A stretch of DNA of 64,000 bases from Actinocatenispora thailandica (GTDB lineage Bacteria; Actinomycetota; Actinomycetes; Mycobacteriales; Micromonosporaceae), in contig NZ_AP023355.1 of NCBI RefSeq assembly GCF_016865425.1, positions 5,516,198 to 5,580,197 of the forward strand, given 5' to 3'. This document shows, in pieces, positions 1-8,418 of this stretch (position 1 is the first letter of the stretch; each line of letters starts with the position of its first letter). The translations under genes were made by a program, and so were the position numbers. The notes beneath the pieces were generated by a model. That model was not told the DNA's origin, searched no databases, and saw only the letters and a program-made list of their open reading frames with translations.

Positions 1-71
1 ACGATCGGGTCGCCCTCGCCGAGCACCCGGTACGCGAGTCGGGTCCCGTCGGCGGCGGAGAAGGTAACCAT
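1..71 (-). CDS. N-terminus of an alpha/beta hydrolase (partial)
   Basis: Reading leftwards from an ATG at 69-71 gives an open frame that runs off the window and begins MVTFSAADGTRLAYRVLGEG. The pattern DGTxLAYRxxGxGxP is the usual first strand and turn of alpha/beta hydrolase-fold enzymes (esterases, epoxide hydrolases, haloperoxidase-like). Only 23 residues are visible, so the catalytic triad and substrate cannot be judged. The call rests on the N-terminal signature alone. Confidence 0.55.
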   Translation of the reverse strand, partial: MVTFSAADGTRLAYRVLGEGDPI

Positions 72-151
72 GGGTTCAGATCCTGCCAGCGACCCAGGCC
101 CGGCGCCCAGCGGGTCACCGCCGCCGGAGTCCGTCACAACTGCCGGGCCGG

Positions 152-691
152 TCAGATCTGCCGGAGCCAGGCCACGAACAGCAGCGCCCCGGCCACGCAC
201 CCGACCAGCGCGACCAGCACCGCCCAGGCCGGGGTACGCCGACCGGCCAGCGGTGCGGCGAGCTGCCGGTGCAGCCCGTCGAGCCCCGCCAGGGCAAGGA
301 GCCCGAGCGCCAGGAACGGCAGGCTGATGGCGAAGTGCGCCGCCCACGCGCCGGCCATCGTCGGGCCACCCCAGGAGTGGTCGTACGGGCCGCGGTCGAC
401 CAGCCCGTAGCACAGCCCGCGCGCCACGCACAGCACCACTGCACCCACCGGGAGCAACGCCAGCACACCGAGCACCAGCCCGGCGAGCGCCGCCCGGATC
501 CGTTGCGCCGCACCGGCTCCGGCGGCGTCCACGGCGTCCCGGTGCAGCAGCCGGGAGGCGAGCTGCGCACGGCCGGTGAGGGTGGCCGCCAGCGCCACCA
601 GCGCGCGCGGCAGCAGCAGCGCACCGCGACCGGCGGCAACGGGCACCGCGCGCAGCACGCGGACGGGGGCGGGTGGGTGCGTCGTCGTCAT
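152..691 (-). CDS. Integral membrane protein of unknown function
   Basis: A protein of about 180 residues with four hydrophobic stretches: near residues 18-35, 65-95 (rich in Leu/Val/Ala), 125-145, and a C-terminal helix ending in LLFVAWL. Codon use and third-position GC match real neighbours. The ATG at 691 is chosen; a GTG nine bases upstream is also possible. No family recognised. It lies 80 bases downstream of the start of the hydrolase gene on the same strand, so the two are not obviously one operon. Confidence 0.6.
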   Translation of the reverse strand: MTTTHPPAPVRVLRAVPVAAGRGALLLPRALVALAATLTGRAQLASRLLHRDAVDAAGAGAAQRIRAALAGLVLGVLALLPVGAVVLCVARGLCYGLVDRGPYDHSWGGPTMAGAWAAHFAISLPFLALGLLALAGLDGLHRQLAAPLAGRRTPAWAVLVALVGCVAGALLFVAWLRQI

Positions 692-876
692 GCCCCGCAC
701 GCTAGGTGCCGCCGCACGCCGGCGGCGTCATACCGCGGAGCCATCCCGCACCCGTACCGCGGAGCCACCGGTGGAGTACACGGAACGAAGCTGCCGCCGG
801 CCCGGTCGCCGAGCTCGGCCGCTCCCGCGCGCTCCGCCGCCTTGTCGCGGGTCTGACTGCCTTGTACGCTCGCGCC

Positions 877-1713
877 GTGTATCCCCCCGCGCCCGGTACG
901 CCCGGCGGCCCCGACAGCCCGAACCCGCCCGCCGTCCCGGGGATGATGCCCGGTGGCACCGGGGTGCCCGGCGCCGCTGGCGGCCCCGGCATGCCCGGCA
1001 GCCCCGGGATGCCCGGCAGCCCCGGGATCGCTGGTACGGCGGGGTTCGCCGACGGTCCCGGAGCGTTCGGCGCTGGCGGTGCGCCCGGACCGCTCGGGCA
1101 ACGGCCCGGCCCGGCGGCCCGGCCCCTGTGGACGCTCGCCGGAATCGTGCCGGCGGCGTGGCTGGCCGTCTTCGTGTTCACCCTGGCGACCGGGCCGAAC
1201 CTCACGAGGATGCGGTGGGTGCTGCACGCGTCGAGCGGGCAGCAGTTCACCAGGATCGTGCTGCCGTACCTGATCGCGGCCGGGTTGCTGTTCCCCGTCG
1301 GGTACCTGCTCGGGCGGCGGGCGCCGAACGCCGTCGCGCTGCCGGCGATCGCGATGATGGTGGTCGGCTTGACCCTGGCCGTGTTCACGCCGAACCCCAC
1401 GGTGCTCGCACTGGCCAGGCTGCTCGGCGGGATCGGTGCCGGCGCCGTCCTCGGCACCGCCGCCGCCCTGGTGGTGCGCGTCGCGCCGGCACAGCGGGTC
1501 GCCGCCGCCGTCGGGTCCGGCGCCGGGTTGGTCGTCGCCGGCGTCGCCGGCCCCCTGATCGGCGCCGTGGTCAGCGAGCGATTCAGCTTCCGGCTGGGTT
1601 TCATGATCGCGCTGCTCCTCGCCATCCTGGTCGGCGTGGCCGCCACGGTGATCGCCATCGTGGGGCTCGTCCAGCGCGGCTCCCGCCCCGCGGCCGTCCC
1701 GCCCGCACGCTGA
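877..1713 (+). CDS. Pro/Gly-rich N-terminus plus MFS-like membrane domain, hypothetical
   Basis: The protein starts at a GTG (877) with a low-complexity tail of about 70 residues, rich in PGxPG repeats (GGPGMPGSPGMPGSPG). Some six hydrophobic segments follow. The block LARLLGGIGAGAVLGTAAAL resembles the motif around helix 5 of major facilitator transporters, but at 278 residues only about half an MFS transporter is present. It may be a half-sized transporter relative or a scaffold. In-frame codons exist upstream to 706, but they cover promoter-like sequence with poor codon bias. Function not assigned. Confidence 0.55.
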   Translation: MYPPAPGTPGGPDSPNPPAVPGMMPGGTGVPGAAGGPGMPGSPGMPGSPGIAGTAGFADGPGAFGAGGAPGPLGQRPGPAARPLWTLAGIVPAAWLAVFVFTLATGPNLTRMRWVLHASSGQQFTRIVLPYLIAAGLLFPVGYLLGRRAPNAVALPAIAMMVVGLTLAVFTPNPTVLALARLLGGIGAGAVLGTAAALVVRVAPAQRVAAAVGSGAGLVVAGVAGPLIGAVVSERFSFRLGFMIALLLAILVGVAATVIAIVGLVQRGSRPAAVPPAR

Positions 1714-2165
1714 CCGACACCCGCCGGCGCCGCGGGCAACCCCGACCGCACCGGCCGGCACCGCGCTGGCACGGTACCGGCCCTCCGCCGGCACCGCGCC
1801 CCAATGCTGACCGCACCGCGCTGGCACGGTACCGGCGCCGGCAAGGTGACGGTCACCTGCCGGACAACTACTTCGCGGTAACAAGCAACCCGGCCCCACC
1901 CCTGGGCGTCTACGTAGTGAGCGCGACCCATCGACGTCTCGCGATCCCGTCGACGCCATGAAGGGAACCCATGAGCCCCCGAAGACCGGCCACCGCCGTG
2001 CTCCGGGTCGATCCGTTCGCGCGCACCGGCACCCCCGGGTGACCGATATCGCGCGCCACGTCGGCGACGGCGCTTGCGCCGCCCGCTGCTGACGGCCCCG
2101 GCGCGCGGCTGCCACATCCAGTCCTGACCCCACCGTTCGGGGATCCGCCCGCATCACGCGTTCCG
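1714..2165. other. 452-bp intergenic region, no gene supported
   Basis: Between the MFS-like gene and the glycosyltransferase fusion. It holds a 24-bp direct repeat (1758-1781 and 1813-1836, containing CGCTGGCACGGTACCGGC) and otherwise nothing with convincing coding bias on either strand. Promoters for the downstream plus-strand gene are presumably here, but no clear -35/-10 pair was seen. Confidence 0.5.
1758..1836. repeat. 24-bp direct repeat, two copies
   Basis: The same 24 bases occur at 1758-1781 and 1813-1836, 55 bases apart, in non-coding sequence. Each copy contains the palindromic GGTACC. Possibly a small duplication; no function inferred. Confidence 0.7.
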
Positions 2166-4460
2166 ATGCCGGGCCCTTTCCCGTGCCCTGGCCCGAAGGT
2201 GACTCCCTTGCCGCTCCTGACCGTCGTCGTACCCGTGTACCAGGTGCAGGGATACCTGCGCGAATGCCTGGACTCCCTGCTGAACCAACGGTTCCGCGAC
2301 ATCGAGGTGATCGCCGTCGACGACCGTTCGCCGGACCACTGCGGCGCGATCATCGACGAGTACGCGGCGGCCGACTCCCGGGTCACGGCGGTGCACCTGC
2401 CGGTGAACGGCGGGCTCGGCCCGGCGCGCAACGCCGGGTTGAAACTCGCCACCGGCGAGTACGTCTGGTTCGTCGACTCCGACGACTCGATCGCACCCGA
2501 CTCGCTGGCCGCGATCGCCGAACGCATCGCCGCCACCGCACCCGACGTCCTCGTCGTCGACTACGCGCGCACGTACTGGGACGGCCGTACGGTGCGCAAC
2601 TCGACGGCCGAGCTGCTCGCCGGCGCACCCGAGGTGTTCCGCATCGGCGAGTTCCCGCAGCTGCTGCGGGTGTTCCCGTGCGCCTGGACGAAGATCGTGC
2701 GCCGCGAGTTCCTGCTCCGGCACGACCTCGACTTCCCGCCCGGGTACTACGAGGACCTGCCGTTCAGCTACCCGCTGCTGTGCGCCGCGGACCGGATCGC
2801 GATCCTCGACCAGGTCGTCGTGCACTACCGGCAGCGGCGGCACGGCTCGATCCTGCGCACCAGCGGCGCGAAGCACCTGGTCATGATCGACCAGTACCAG
2901 CTGGTCTTCGAACGGCTCGCCGCCCTCGGTGACCGGGCCGCGCCGGTGCTGCCCGCCGTGTACGCGCGGATGGTCGATCACCTGCTGGTGCTGCTGGGCA
3001 CCAGCAACCGGCTCGGCCCCGACCATCCGGGCAACGCGTTGCGGCGGCGGTTCTTCCTGGCCGCGGCCCGGCTGTGCCGGGCGCACGAACCGGCCGGCTG
3101 GGCGCCACCGCGGGACATCGGCCGGCTCCGGTACCGGCTGCTCGTCCAGGGCTCCTGGGCCCGGTTCAGCCTGCCCCGCACCGCCCTGCGGGTGCTCCGG
3201 ACCGCGCGCGGCAAGGTACGCGGGCTGCGCCGGCGCGCCGGCCGGCTCAGGTACCGCGCGAAGCGGTCCCTGCTCTACCGCTACCACCTGCTGCAGCGGC
3301 GGCTCCCGGTGGACCGGAACCTCGCCGTGTACGAGATCTACTGGGGTGCCGGCTACGGCTGCCACAACCGGGCCATCTACGAGACAGCGCGCGCGATCGC
3401 CCCGAACGTCCGGGGGATCTGGCTGGTCAAACCGGACGCGGTCGCGAGCCTGCCACCGGGGGTCGAGTACGCGGTGCACGGCACCGCCGCCTACTACCGG
3501 GCGCTGGCCCGGGCCAAGTACCTGTTCAACAACGTCAACTTCCCGGTGTCGACGCCGAAGCGGCCGGGCAGCGTGCACGTGCAGACCCATCACGGCACGC
3601 CGCTCAAGGCGATGGGCGTCGACATGCGGAACTCCCCGATCCTCGCCCGGCAGAACGACTTCGCCGCGTTGCTGGGCAAGTGCGACCGGTGGGACTACAG
3701 CATCTCGACCAGCCCGTACTGCAGCGAGGTCTGGGAACGCGCGTACCCGATCAGCGTCCGGACGCTGGAGTACGGTTCCCCGCGCAACGACGCGCTGGCG
3801 ACCGCCACCGCGGAGTCGGCCGCCCGGCTGCGGGCCGAGTTCGGCATCGGCGCCGACGAGCGGGTGGTGCTCTACGCGCCGACCTTCCGCGAGTACCGCG
3901 CGGGCGGCGATCCGCTGATCGACCACCGCGAACTCGCCGCGGCGCTCGGGCCCGGCTGCCGGCTGTTGATCCGCGGGCACCACCTGGACCGCGGTGCCGG
4001 CGCGACCGTCGAGGACGGCCGGATCCTGGACGTCTCCGAGCACGGCGACATCCGGGAGCTCTACCAGGTCGCCGACGTGCTCGTGACCGACTACTCGTCG
4101 GCGATGTTCGACTACCTCGTACTGGACCGGCCGATCGTGCTGTTCGCACCGGACTGGGAGGTGTACCGGACGGTGCGCGGCACGTACTTCGACCTGCTTG
4201 CCGAGGCGCCCGGCCTCGTCACCCGCGCCGCCGGCGAGCTGTGCGCCGCGCTGCGCACCGGCTCGTACGACTCGGCGGAGCTGGCCGCCGTCCGCCGGAG
4301 CTTCCGTGCCCGGTTCTGCCCGTACGACGACGGGTACGCCGCGGAGCGGGTGGTGCGCAAGATCTTCCTCGGCGAGGACCCGGCCCCGTTCGGCCCGGCC
4401 ACGCTGTCCGAGGCGATCCTGCCGCCCCAGCTCGTGCCGGCGGCCGACAACGCCGGCTGA
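2166..4460 (+). CDS. Bifunctional GT2 glycosyltransferase / CDP-glycerol glycerophosphotransferase
   Basis: A 764-residue fusion. Residues about 17-230 are a family 2 glycosyltransferase: VVVPVYQVQGYLRECLDSLL, then the nucleotide-binding DDRSP and the metal-binding SDD in VWFVDSDDS. Residues about 390-745 match the TagF-type glycerophosphotransferase domain: HHGTPLKAMG (near 475), VLYAPTFRE (near 567), RGHH and DVLVTDYSSAMFDYL (near 640). Such proteins add sugar and glycerol- or ribitol-phosphate units to wall teichoic acid-like polymers from CDP-activated donors at the inner membrane face. The first ATG (2166) is used; a GTG at 2199 just before the GT2 strand is a plausible alternative. A strong hairpin follows the stop. 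Confidence 0.85.
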   Translation: MPGPFPCPGPKVTPLPLLTVVVPVYQVQGYLRECLDSLLNQRFRDIEVIAVDDRSPDHCGAIIDEYAAADSRVTAVHLPVNGGLGPARNAGLKLATGEYVWFVDSDDSIAPDSLAAIAERIAATAPDVLVVDYARTYWDGRTVRNSTAELLAGAPEVFRIGEFPQLLRVFPCAWTKIVRREFLLRHDLDFPPGYYEDLPFSYPLLCAADRIAILDQVVVHYRQRRHGSILRTSGAKHLVMIDQYQLVFERLAALGDRAAPVLPAVYARMVDHLLVLLGTSNRLGPDHPGNALRRRFFLAAARLCRAHEPAGWAPPRDIGRLRYRLLVQGSWARFSLPRTALRVLRTARGKVRGLRRRAGRLRYRAKRSLLYRYHLLQRRLPVDRNLAVYEIYWGAGYGCHNRAIYETARAIAPNVRGIWLVKPDAVASLPPGVEYAVHGTAAYYRALARAKYLFNNVNFPVSTPKRPGSVHVQTHHGTPLKAMGVDMRNSPILARQNDFAALLGKCDRWDYSISTSPYCSEVWERAYPISVRTLEYGSPRNDALATATAESAARLRAEFGIGADERVVLYAPTFREYRAGGDPLIDHRELAAALGPGCRLLIRGHHLDRGAGATVEDGRILDVSEHGDIRELYQVADVLVTDYSSAMFDYLVLDRPIVLFAPDWEVYRTVRGTYFDLLAEAPGLVTRAAGELCAALRTGSYDSAELAAVRRSFRARFCPYDDGYAAERVVRKIFLGEDPAPFGPATLSEAILPPQLVPAADNAG

Positions 4461-4464
4461 CGGA

Positions 4465-4508
4465 GCCGGCCCGGACCGCCTGCAGGGGGACAGGCGGCCC
4501 GGGCCGGT
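4465..4508. terminator. Bidirectional GC-rich terminator hairpin
   Basis: A near-perfect 17-bp stem (4465-4482 with 4491-4508, one internal mismatch) closed by an 8-base loop, sitting between the convergent glycosyltransferase fusion and the minus-strand gene ending at 4525. There is no T tract, as is common in actinomycete terminators. Confidence 0.75.
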
Positions 4509-4524
4509 GACCGTGGCGGCACGC

Positions 4525-5379
4525 TCAGCCCGCGACAGGCTTGCCCTTCGCGGACTGGAAGATGTCGTCGAAGTAGTTCTTGGAGCGGTCGATCTGCGCC
4601 TTGGTGTAGCGCTTGATGAACGAGTCGACCTCTTGGCGGAACGTCTCGTCCTTACGCCAGGTCTCGATCTTGAATGGGGCGACGAACTTGTCGATCATGA
4701 AGTCGAAACTGACCTTCTGGTAGGACGAGCAGGAGGTGGAGACGACGAACGTCTTCCGAGTGAAGTGGGTGAAGTACATCCGGATCTTCGGCGTGTAGAT
4801 CCATTCACCGTTCTCCACCTGGAAGAGCTCGTGCACCATTCCGATGCAGGCGTACTTGTAGCCTTCCTGGGTGTTCGAACCGTTCATTCGGATGGTCTGG
4901 CCCTGACCGGCCAGGAACTTGGCGAACGAGGCGAGCGCGGCGCCCTGACTGGCCACCGCGTCCAGCAAAATGTTCAGGAACTGCACGGCCACCTCGACGC
5001 CGACGACGGTTCGTTTGTAGGTTGTCACCTCCGACAGATAACCGCTGGTGAACGGCGCCAAACCGTACATGACCGGCGCCTTCCACAGATCTGGCTGATG
5101 TTTGGCCGCCTGATCGCCGCCAGCTGCCGCGAGCGCCCCCGCGGCCACGATCCCGGTCAGCCCCTCCAGTACCCGGGCGACCTCCTTGCGCTCCTCGACG
5201 AGTTCCGGCGGCGGCGGGTTGGTGGTGGCGTTGATGTAGCTGACCAGCCCGTCGCTGTCGGCGATGTTCGGGTCGTACTCGTCGTCGAGCAGCAGCGCAT
5301 CGAGGTAGTTCGACGCGTTGGCGATGGCGAGCTTGCGCTCGGCGACGGTCAGTTCGGGGGTGACGATGCTGTTGCTCAT
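4525..5379 (-). CDS. Unknown 284-residue protein, last gene of LuxR-led cluster
   Basis: Acidic N-terminal half, then an Ala/Gly-rich hydrophobic patch (GLTGIVAAGALAAAGGDQAA) and a mixed C-terminal half with several Cys (YACIG, STSCSSYQ) and many aromatic residues (IRMYFTHFTRKTFVV). No signal peptide. No family recognised. Codon bias is less extreme than in its neighbours, suggesting a lower-GC origin. It follows the gene ending at 5437 by about 57 bases on the same strand, after a plausible ribosome site (AGGAGAGG) before the ATG at 5379, and probably shares its transcript. No function is claimed. Confidence 0.7.
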   Translation of the reverse strand: MSNSIVTPELTVAERKLAIANASNYLDALLLDDEYDPNIADSDGLVSYINATTNPPPPELVEERKEVARVLEGLTGIVAAGALAAAGGDQAAKHQPDLWKAPVMYGLAPFTSGYLSEVTTYKRTVVGVEVAVQFLNILLDAVASQGAALASFAKFLAGQGQTIRMNGSNTQEGYKYACIGMVHELFQVENGEWIYTPKIRMYFTHFTRKTFVVSTSCSSYQKVSFDFMIDKFVAPFKIETWRKDETFRQEVDSFIKRYTKAQIDRSKNYFDDIFQSAKGKPVAG

Positions 5380-5436
5380 GTTCGGTTCCTCTCCTGTTTC
5401 CGACTCGGTTGCGGGTTCCGGTGTCGACCGCCGCGG

Positions 5437-6006
5437 TCACGGCGACTCGGGCCGCGCAAGCTTCCCGGTGGCCTCCGCGGCGGGCACCTGGGTCGGGCTC
5501 AGCCAGCCTCGACCCGGCATCCAGACCGCCATCACGCACGCCACCTCCCCGATGAAGATGCTGTGGAAGATACGGTGGCCCCCGCGTTGCAGGGCGAGCA
5601 ACTCGTCGTAACCGCCCTGGCTGAACGGAATCGCCAGCATCACGCAGGTGGAATTCAGGTACGCGCCGTCGCGGCCGTCGAACTTGTCCAGATCCTCCTC
5701 GACGCCGTTGATGAACCGACCCCGGTTGTCGAACGACTCGGCCTTGATCTCCACCGGAATCTGATCGGCCGGCACCTCGTCCGCATTGAGCAGCAGGTCG
5801 CACCGTTGCCGGTTGTTGGCGTAGACCGGCTGCTCCCGGAGAATGTCGATCCGCGAGTCGGCCGCGATGATGTGTGCGGTCAGGTCCACCTGGACCCAGC
5901 CCTCCCACCCTCCTTTCACCGGCCAGTTCCGGGCGAACTGGCCGTTCCTCAGGCGCGCCCACTGCGTGCTGGCGACGGCGAACTGGTCGACGGTGATGGT
6001 CGTCAT
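5437..6006 (-). CDS. Hypothetical protein with possible PD-(D/E)xK-like motif
   Basis: A 189-residue protein starting at the ATG at 6006, chosen because GGAGAGG lies just upstream; an in-frame start at 6051 lacks such a site. The core reads RQRCDLLLNADEV...IPVEIKAES, that is Asp followed about 18 residues later by Glu-x-Lys, the spacing and strand context of restriction-endonuclease-like folds. A second acidic patch (EEDLDKFDGRD) follows. The fold assignment is an inference from this motif only. It lies between a LuxR-type regulator and the unknown gene ending at 4525, all on one strand. Confidence 0.65.
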   Translation of the reverse strand: MTTITVDQFAVASTQWARLRNGQFARNWPVKGGWEGWVQVDLTAHIIAADSRIDILREQPVYANNRQRCDLLLNADEVPADQIPVEIKAESFDNRGRFINGVEEDLDKFDGRDGAYLNSTCVMLAIPFSQGGYDELLALQRGGHRIFHSIFIGEVACVMAVWMPGRGWLSPTQVPAAEATGKLARPESP

Positions 6007-6069
6007 TTCCTCTCCGATCTTTCGGGGCCTGCATGACGCATTCATCGTCACTTTCCGAACATGATCGAA

Positions 6070-6747
6070 TCATCGATAATTTTGATGAAACCGCGCGAGC
6101 GCGTCGGTGATGCGTGGGTCCGGGCACGCCGCGAGCAGCAGCGCGACCGCGGCGGGCTGCGAGCGAACCCCGAGCTTGTGCAGGATGGCGGCGATCTGGC
6201 TGCGAACGGTCGGCAGCGAGACGGTTCGGCGGGCGGCGATGGCCTCGGCCCGCAGTCCGGAGGCGACGTCGACCAGCACCGCCCGTTCTCGGTCGGTCAG
6301 GCTCCAGAAGCAACGCGCCGCGGCGGTGCGCGCCCGCAGGTCGAGCAGCGTCTGCTGGCGCTGCGCCGGGCTGGGTACCGGCAGCGACAGCGCCGCTCGC
6401 ACCTCGGCGAGCAGAACGCGGTACGGGAGCTGCGCGTTGACCGCCCGGGCACCAGCGGCGACCGCAGCCCGGAGCGCGTCGACGGCGCCGACACCGGCAA
6501 CCGCGACGACCCTGCCGGCGGCCACGACGGACGGCAGTTCCCCGCTCTCGTCCTCGACGAGAACCAGCGGGTGAGTATCCCGAGCGGCCAGCTCGGTGGG
6601 GTGTCCGAGCACGGAGGTTCGCCAGCCGCACAGCCGGAGTCCGGCCGCCAGCGCTTCGGTCAGCGGGCACCCTCGGCAGAGCAGGACCACCCGCTCGTGC
6701 CGGCCGGCGAACTCACCATCCGCGGACTGCCCGGGGCTCGCGCGCAT
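6070..6747 (-). CDS. LuxR-family transcriptional regulator with receiver-like N-terminus
   Basis: The C-terminal 60 residues form a LuxR/NarL helix-turn-helix: LTDRERAVLVDVASGLRAEA, then TVSLPTVRSQIAAILHKLGV, which lines up with the family pattern including the recognition helix. The N-terminal 120 residues look like a degenerate response-regulator receiver (alternating hydrophobic strands, VLVEDE) without a clear phospho-acceptor Asp and Lys set. It may therefore respond to something other than phosphorylation. The ATG at 6747 is preferred to the upstream TTG. It is first in a minus-strand cluster with the two unknown genes and is their likely regulator. Confidence 0.8.
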   Translation of the reverse strand: MRASPGQSADGEFAGRHERVVLLCRGCPLTEALAAGLRLCGWRTSVLGHPTELAARDTHPLVLVEDESGELPSVVAAGRVVAVAGVGAVDALRAAVAAGARAVNAQLPYRVLLAEVRAALSLPVPSPAQRQQTLLDLRARTAAARCFWSLTDRERAVLVDVASGLRAEAIAARRTVSLPTVRSQIAAILHKLGVRSQPAAVALLLAACPDPRITDALARFHQNYR

Positions 6748-6870
6748 GGCCCCGACCCGGACAGTGGGGTACCGGCGCGTTCGGTGGGCGGCCGACGATG
6801 CCCGACGCAATACAACTGAGGGGAGTCATATCGTCACGTTAAGTACATACATTCGGCCGGACCGGGCATG

Positions 6871-6890
6871 CGATCGACAAGTGTCGATCG
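6871..6890. promoter_or_regulatory. 20-bp near-perfect palindrome, possible operator
   Basis: CGATCGACA-AG-TGTCGATCG: two perfect 9-bp half-sites around a 2-base centre, located 123 bases upstream of the LuxR-type gene's ATG. The geometry fits a dimeric regulator's site better than a terminator, since the loop would be only two bases. Assignment to any regulator is inference. Confidence 0.4.
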
Positions 6891-6963
6891 TCGCTTCTTC
6901 TTGACATTTCCGGTACGAGGAGTCTCGGCCCCCGAGAGACCGAGACAGCACGAAGCCGCCCGG

Positions 6964-6987
6964 CCCTGCCGACACGGTGCGGCAGGG
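6964..6987 (-). terminator. Terminator hairpin downstream of acyl-CoA dehydrogenase
   Basis: CCCTGCCG / CGGCAGGG, an 8-bp perfect stem with an 8-base loop, 36 bases beyond the stop of the minus-strand acyl-CoA dehydrogenase gene. No T tract. Confidence 0.5.
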
Positions 6988-7023
6988 GGATTCGATCGCG
7001 CGCCCGCCCGGGCGAGGCCGACG

Positions 7024-8193
7024 TCAGTGCCGGGCGAGGACCTGGCGGGCCATCACGACGCGCTGCACCTGGTTGGTTCCCTCGTAGATCTGGGTGATCT
7101 TGGCGTCGCGCATCATCCGCTCCAGCGGGTAGTCCTTGGTGTAGCCGTACCCGCCGAGCAGCTGCACCGCGTCGGTGGTGATCTCCATCGCGGCGTCCGA
7201 GGCGTAGCACTTGGCGGCGGCGCCGAAGAAGGTCAGATCGTCGTCGCCGCGCTCGGACTTGCCGGCCGCGGCATAGGTGATCTGCCGGGCCGCCTCCAGC
7301 TTCATCGCCATGTCGGCGAGCATGAACTGGATGCCCTGGAAGTCGGCGATCGGCTTGCCGAACTGCTTGCGCTCCTTGACGTAGCCGGCGGCGTAGTCCA
7401 GCGCGCCCTGCGCGATGCCGAGCGCCTGCGCGGCGATCGTGACCCGGGTGTGGTCGAGGGTGCGCATCGCGGTCTTGAACCCCTCGCCCTCGGCGCCGAT
7501 GATCCGGTCGGCCGGGATCCGGACGTTGTCGAAGTAGACCTCGCGGGTCGGCGAACCCTTGATGCCCAGTTTGTGCTCCGGTGCGCCGAAGCTGACGCCC
7601 TCGTCGCCCTTCTCCACCACGAACGCGGAGATGCCCTTCGACCGCTTCTCCGGGTCGGTCACCGCGAAGACCGTGTAGTACTCGGAGACGCCGGCGTTGG
7701 TGATCCACCGCTTGGCGCCGTCGAGCACCCAGAAGTCACCGTCGCGCACCGCGCGGGTCTTCATCGACGCCGCGTCGGAGCCCGCCTCCGGCTCGGACAG
7801 GCAGTAGGAGAACATCGCGTCGCCGCGCGCCACCGGCGGCAGGTACGCCTGCTTCAGCTCGTCGCTGCCGGCCAGCAGCAGTGGCATGGTGCCGAGCTTG
7901 TTGACCGCCGGGATCAGCGAGGAGGACGCGCAGGCGCGCGCCACCTCCTCGATCACGATCGCGGTGGCGAGCGCGTCGGCGCCGGCCCCGCCGTACTCGG
8001 TGGGAATGTGCGGCGCATGGAAGTCGCTGGCTCGCAGCGCGTCGTACGCTTCTTGCGGAAAGACGGACTTCTCGTCGACCTCGGCGGCGTGTGGGGCGAC
8101 CTTGCCGTCACAGACGGCACGCACCGCCTCACGGATCGTCTGGTGCTCCTCGGGCAGCTCGTACACCGCGAAATCCGGATTGTTCAGGCTCAT
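7024..8193 (-). CDS. Acyl-CoA dehydrogenase (FadE25-like)
   Basis: A full-length 389-residue acyl-CoA dehydrogenase, the flavoprotein that introduces the alpha-beta double bond into acyl-CoA. Visible landmarks are the FAD/substrate segment SYCLSEPEAGSDAASMKT, GDFWVLDGAKRWITNAGVS, the mid-domain GIKGSPTREVYFDNVRIP, and QIYEGTNQVQR near the C-terminus, which holds the catalytic Glu. Its position not far from purE-purK recalls fadE25 next to purE in mycobacteria, although here five genes lie between. It is divergent from the UDP-glucose dehydrogenase gene, leaving a 225-bp shared promoter region. Confidence 0.93.
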   Translation of the reverse strand: MSLNNPDFAVYELPEEHQTIREAVRAVCDGKVAPHAAEVDEKSVFPQEAYDALRASDFHAPHIPTEYGGAGADALATAIVIEEVARACASSSLIPAVNKLGTMPLLLAGSDELKQAYLPPVARGDAMFSYCLSEPEAGSDAASMKTRAVRDGDFWVLDGAKRWITNAGVSEYYTVFAVTDPEKRSKGISAFVVEKGDEGVSFGAPEHKLGIKGSPTREVYFDNVRIPADRIIGAEGEGFKTAMRTLDHTRVTIAAQALGIAQGALDYAAGYVKERKQFGKPIADFQGIQFMLADMAMKLEAARQITYAAAGKSERGDDDLTFFGAAAKCYASDAAMEITTDAVQLLGGYGYTKDYPLERMMRDAKITQIYEGTNQVQRVVMARQVLARH

Positions 8194-8418
8194 GACTCGC
8201 TCCCGACTGGCCCAAGGCGATCGCAGGCCACCGCATCCACATTGACCCCTGTGAGGATACCGACGAGTAGCATCCGCCGTCGGTCAGCTCCGAGCTCGGA
8301 GCGCTATCCTCGCCGGGGCAGCGTCAAGCGGGCCGAAACGGCCAGGATATATCCGAAAAACAGCAACGATCTGCCACGATGACCCGGCGTCGGAGCGCCC
8401 TCGCGGAGCGGAGACAAC

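Noticed and set aside
688-2157. Long minus-strand collagen-like frames
   Set aside because: Complement of the Pro/Gly repeats of the plus-strand membrane protein and of non-coding DNA; no plausible start or family.
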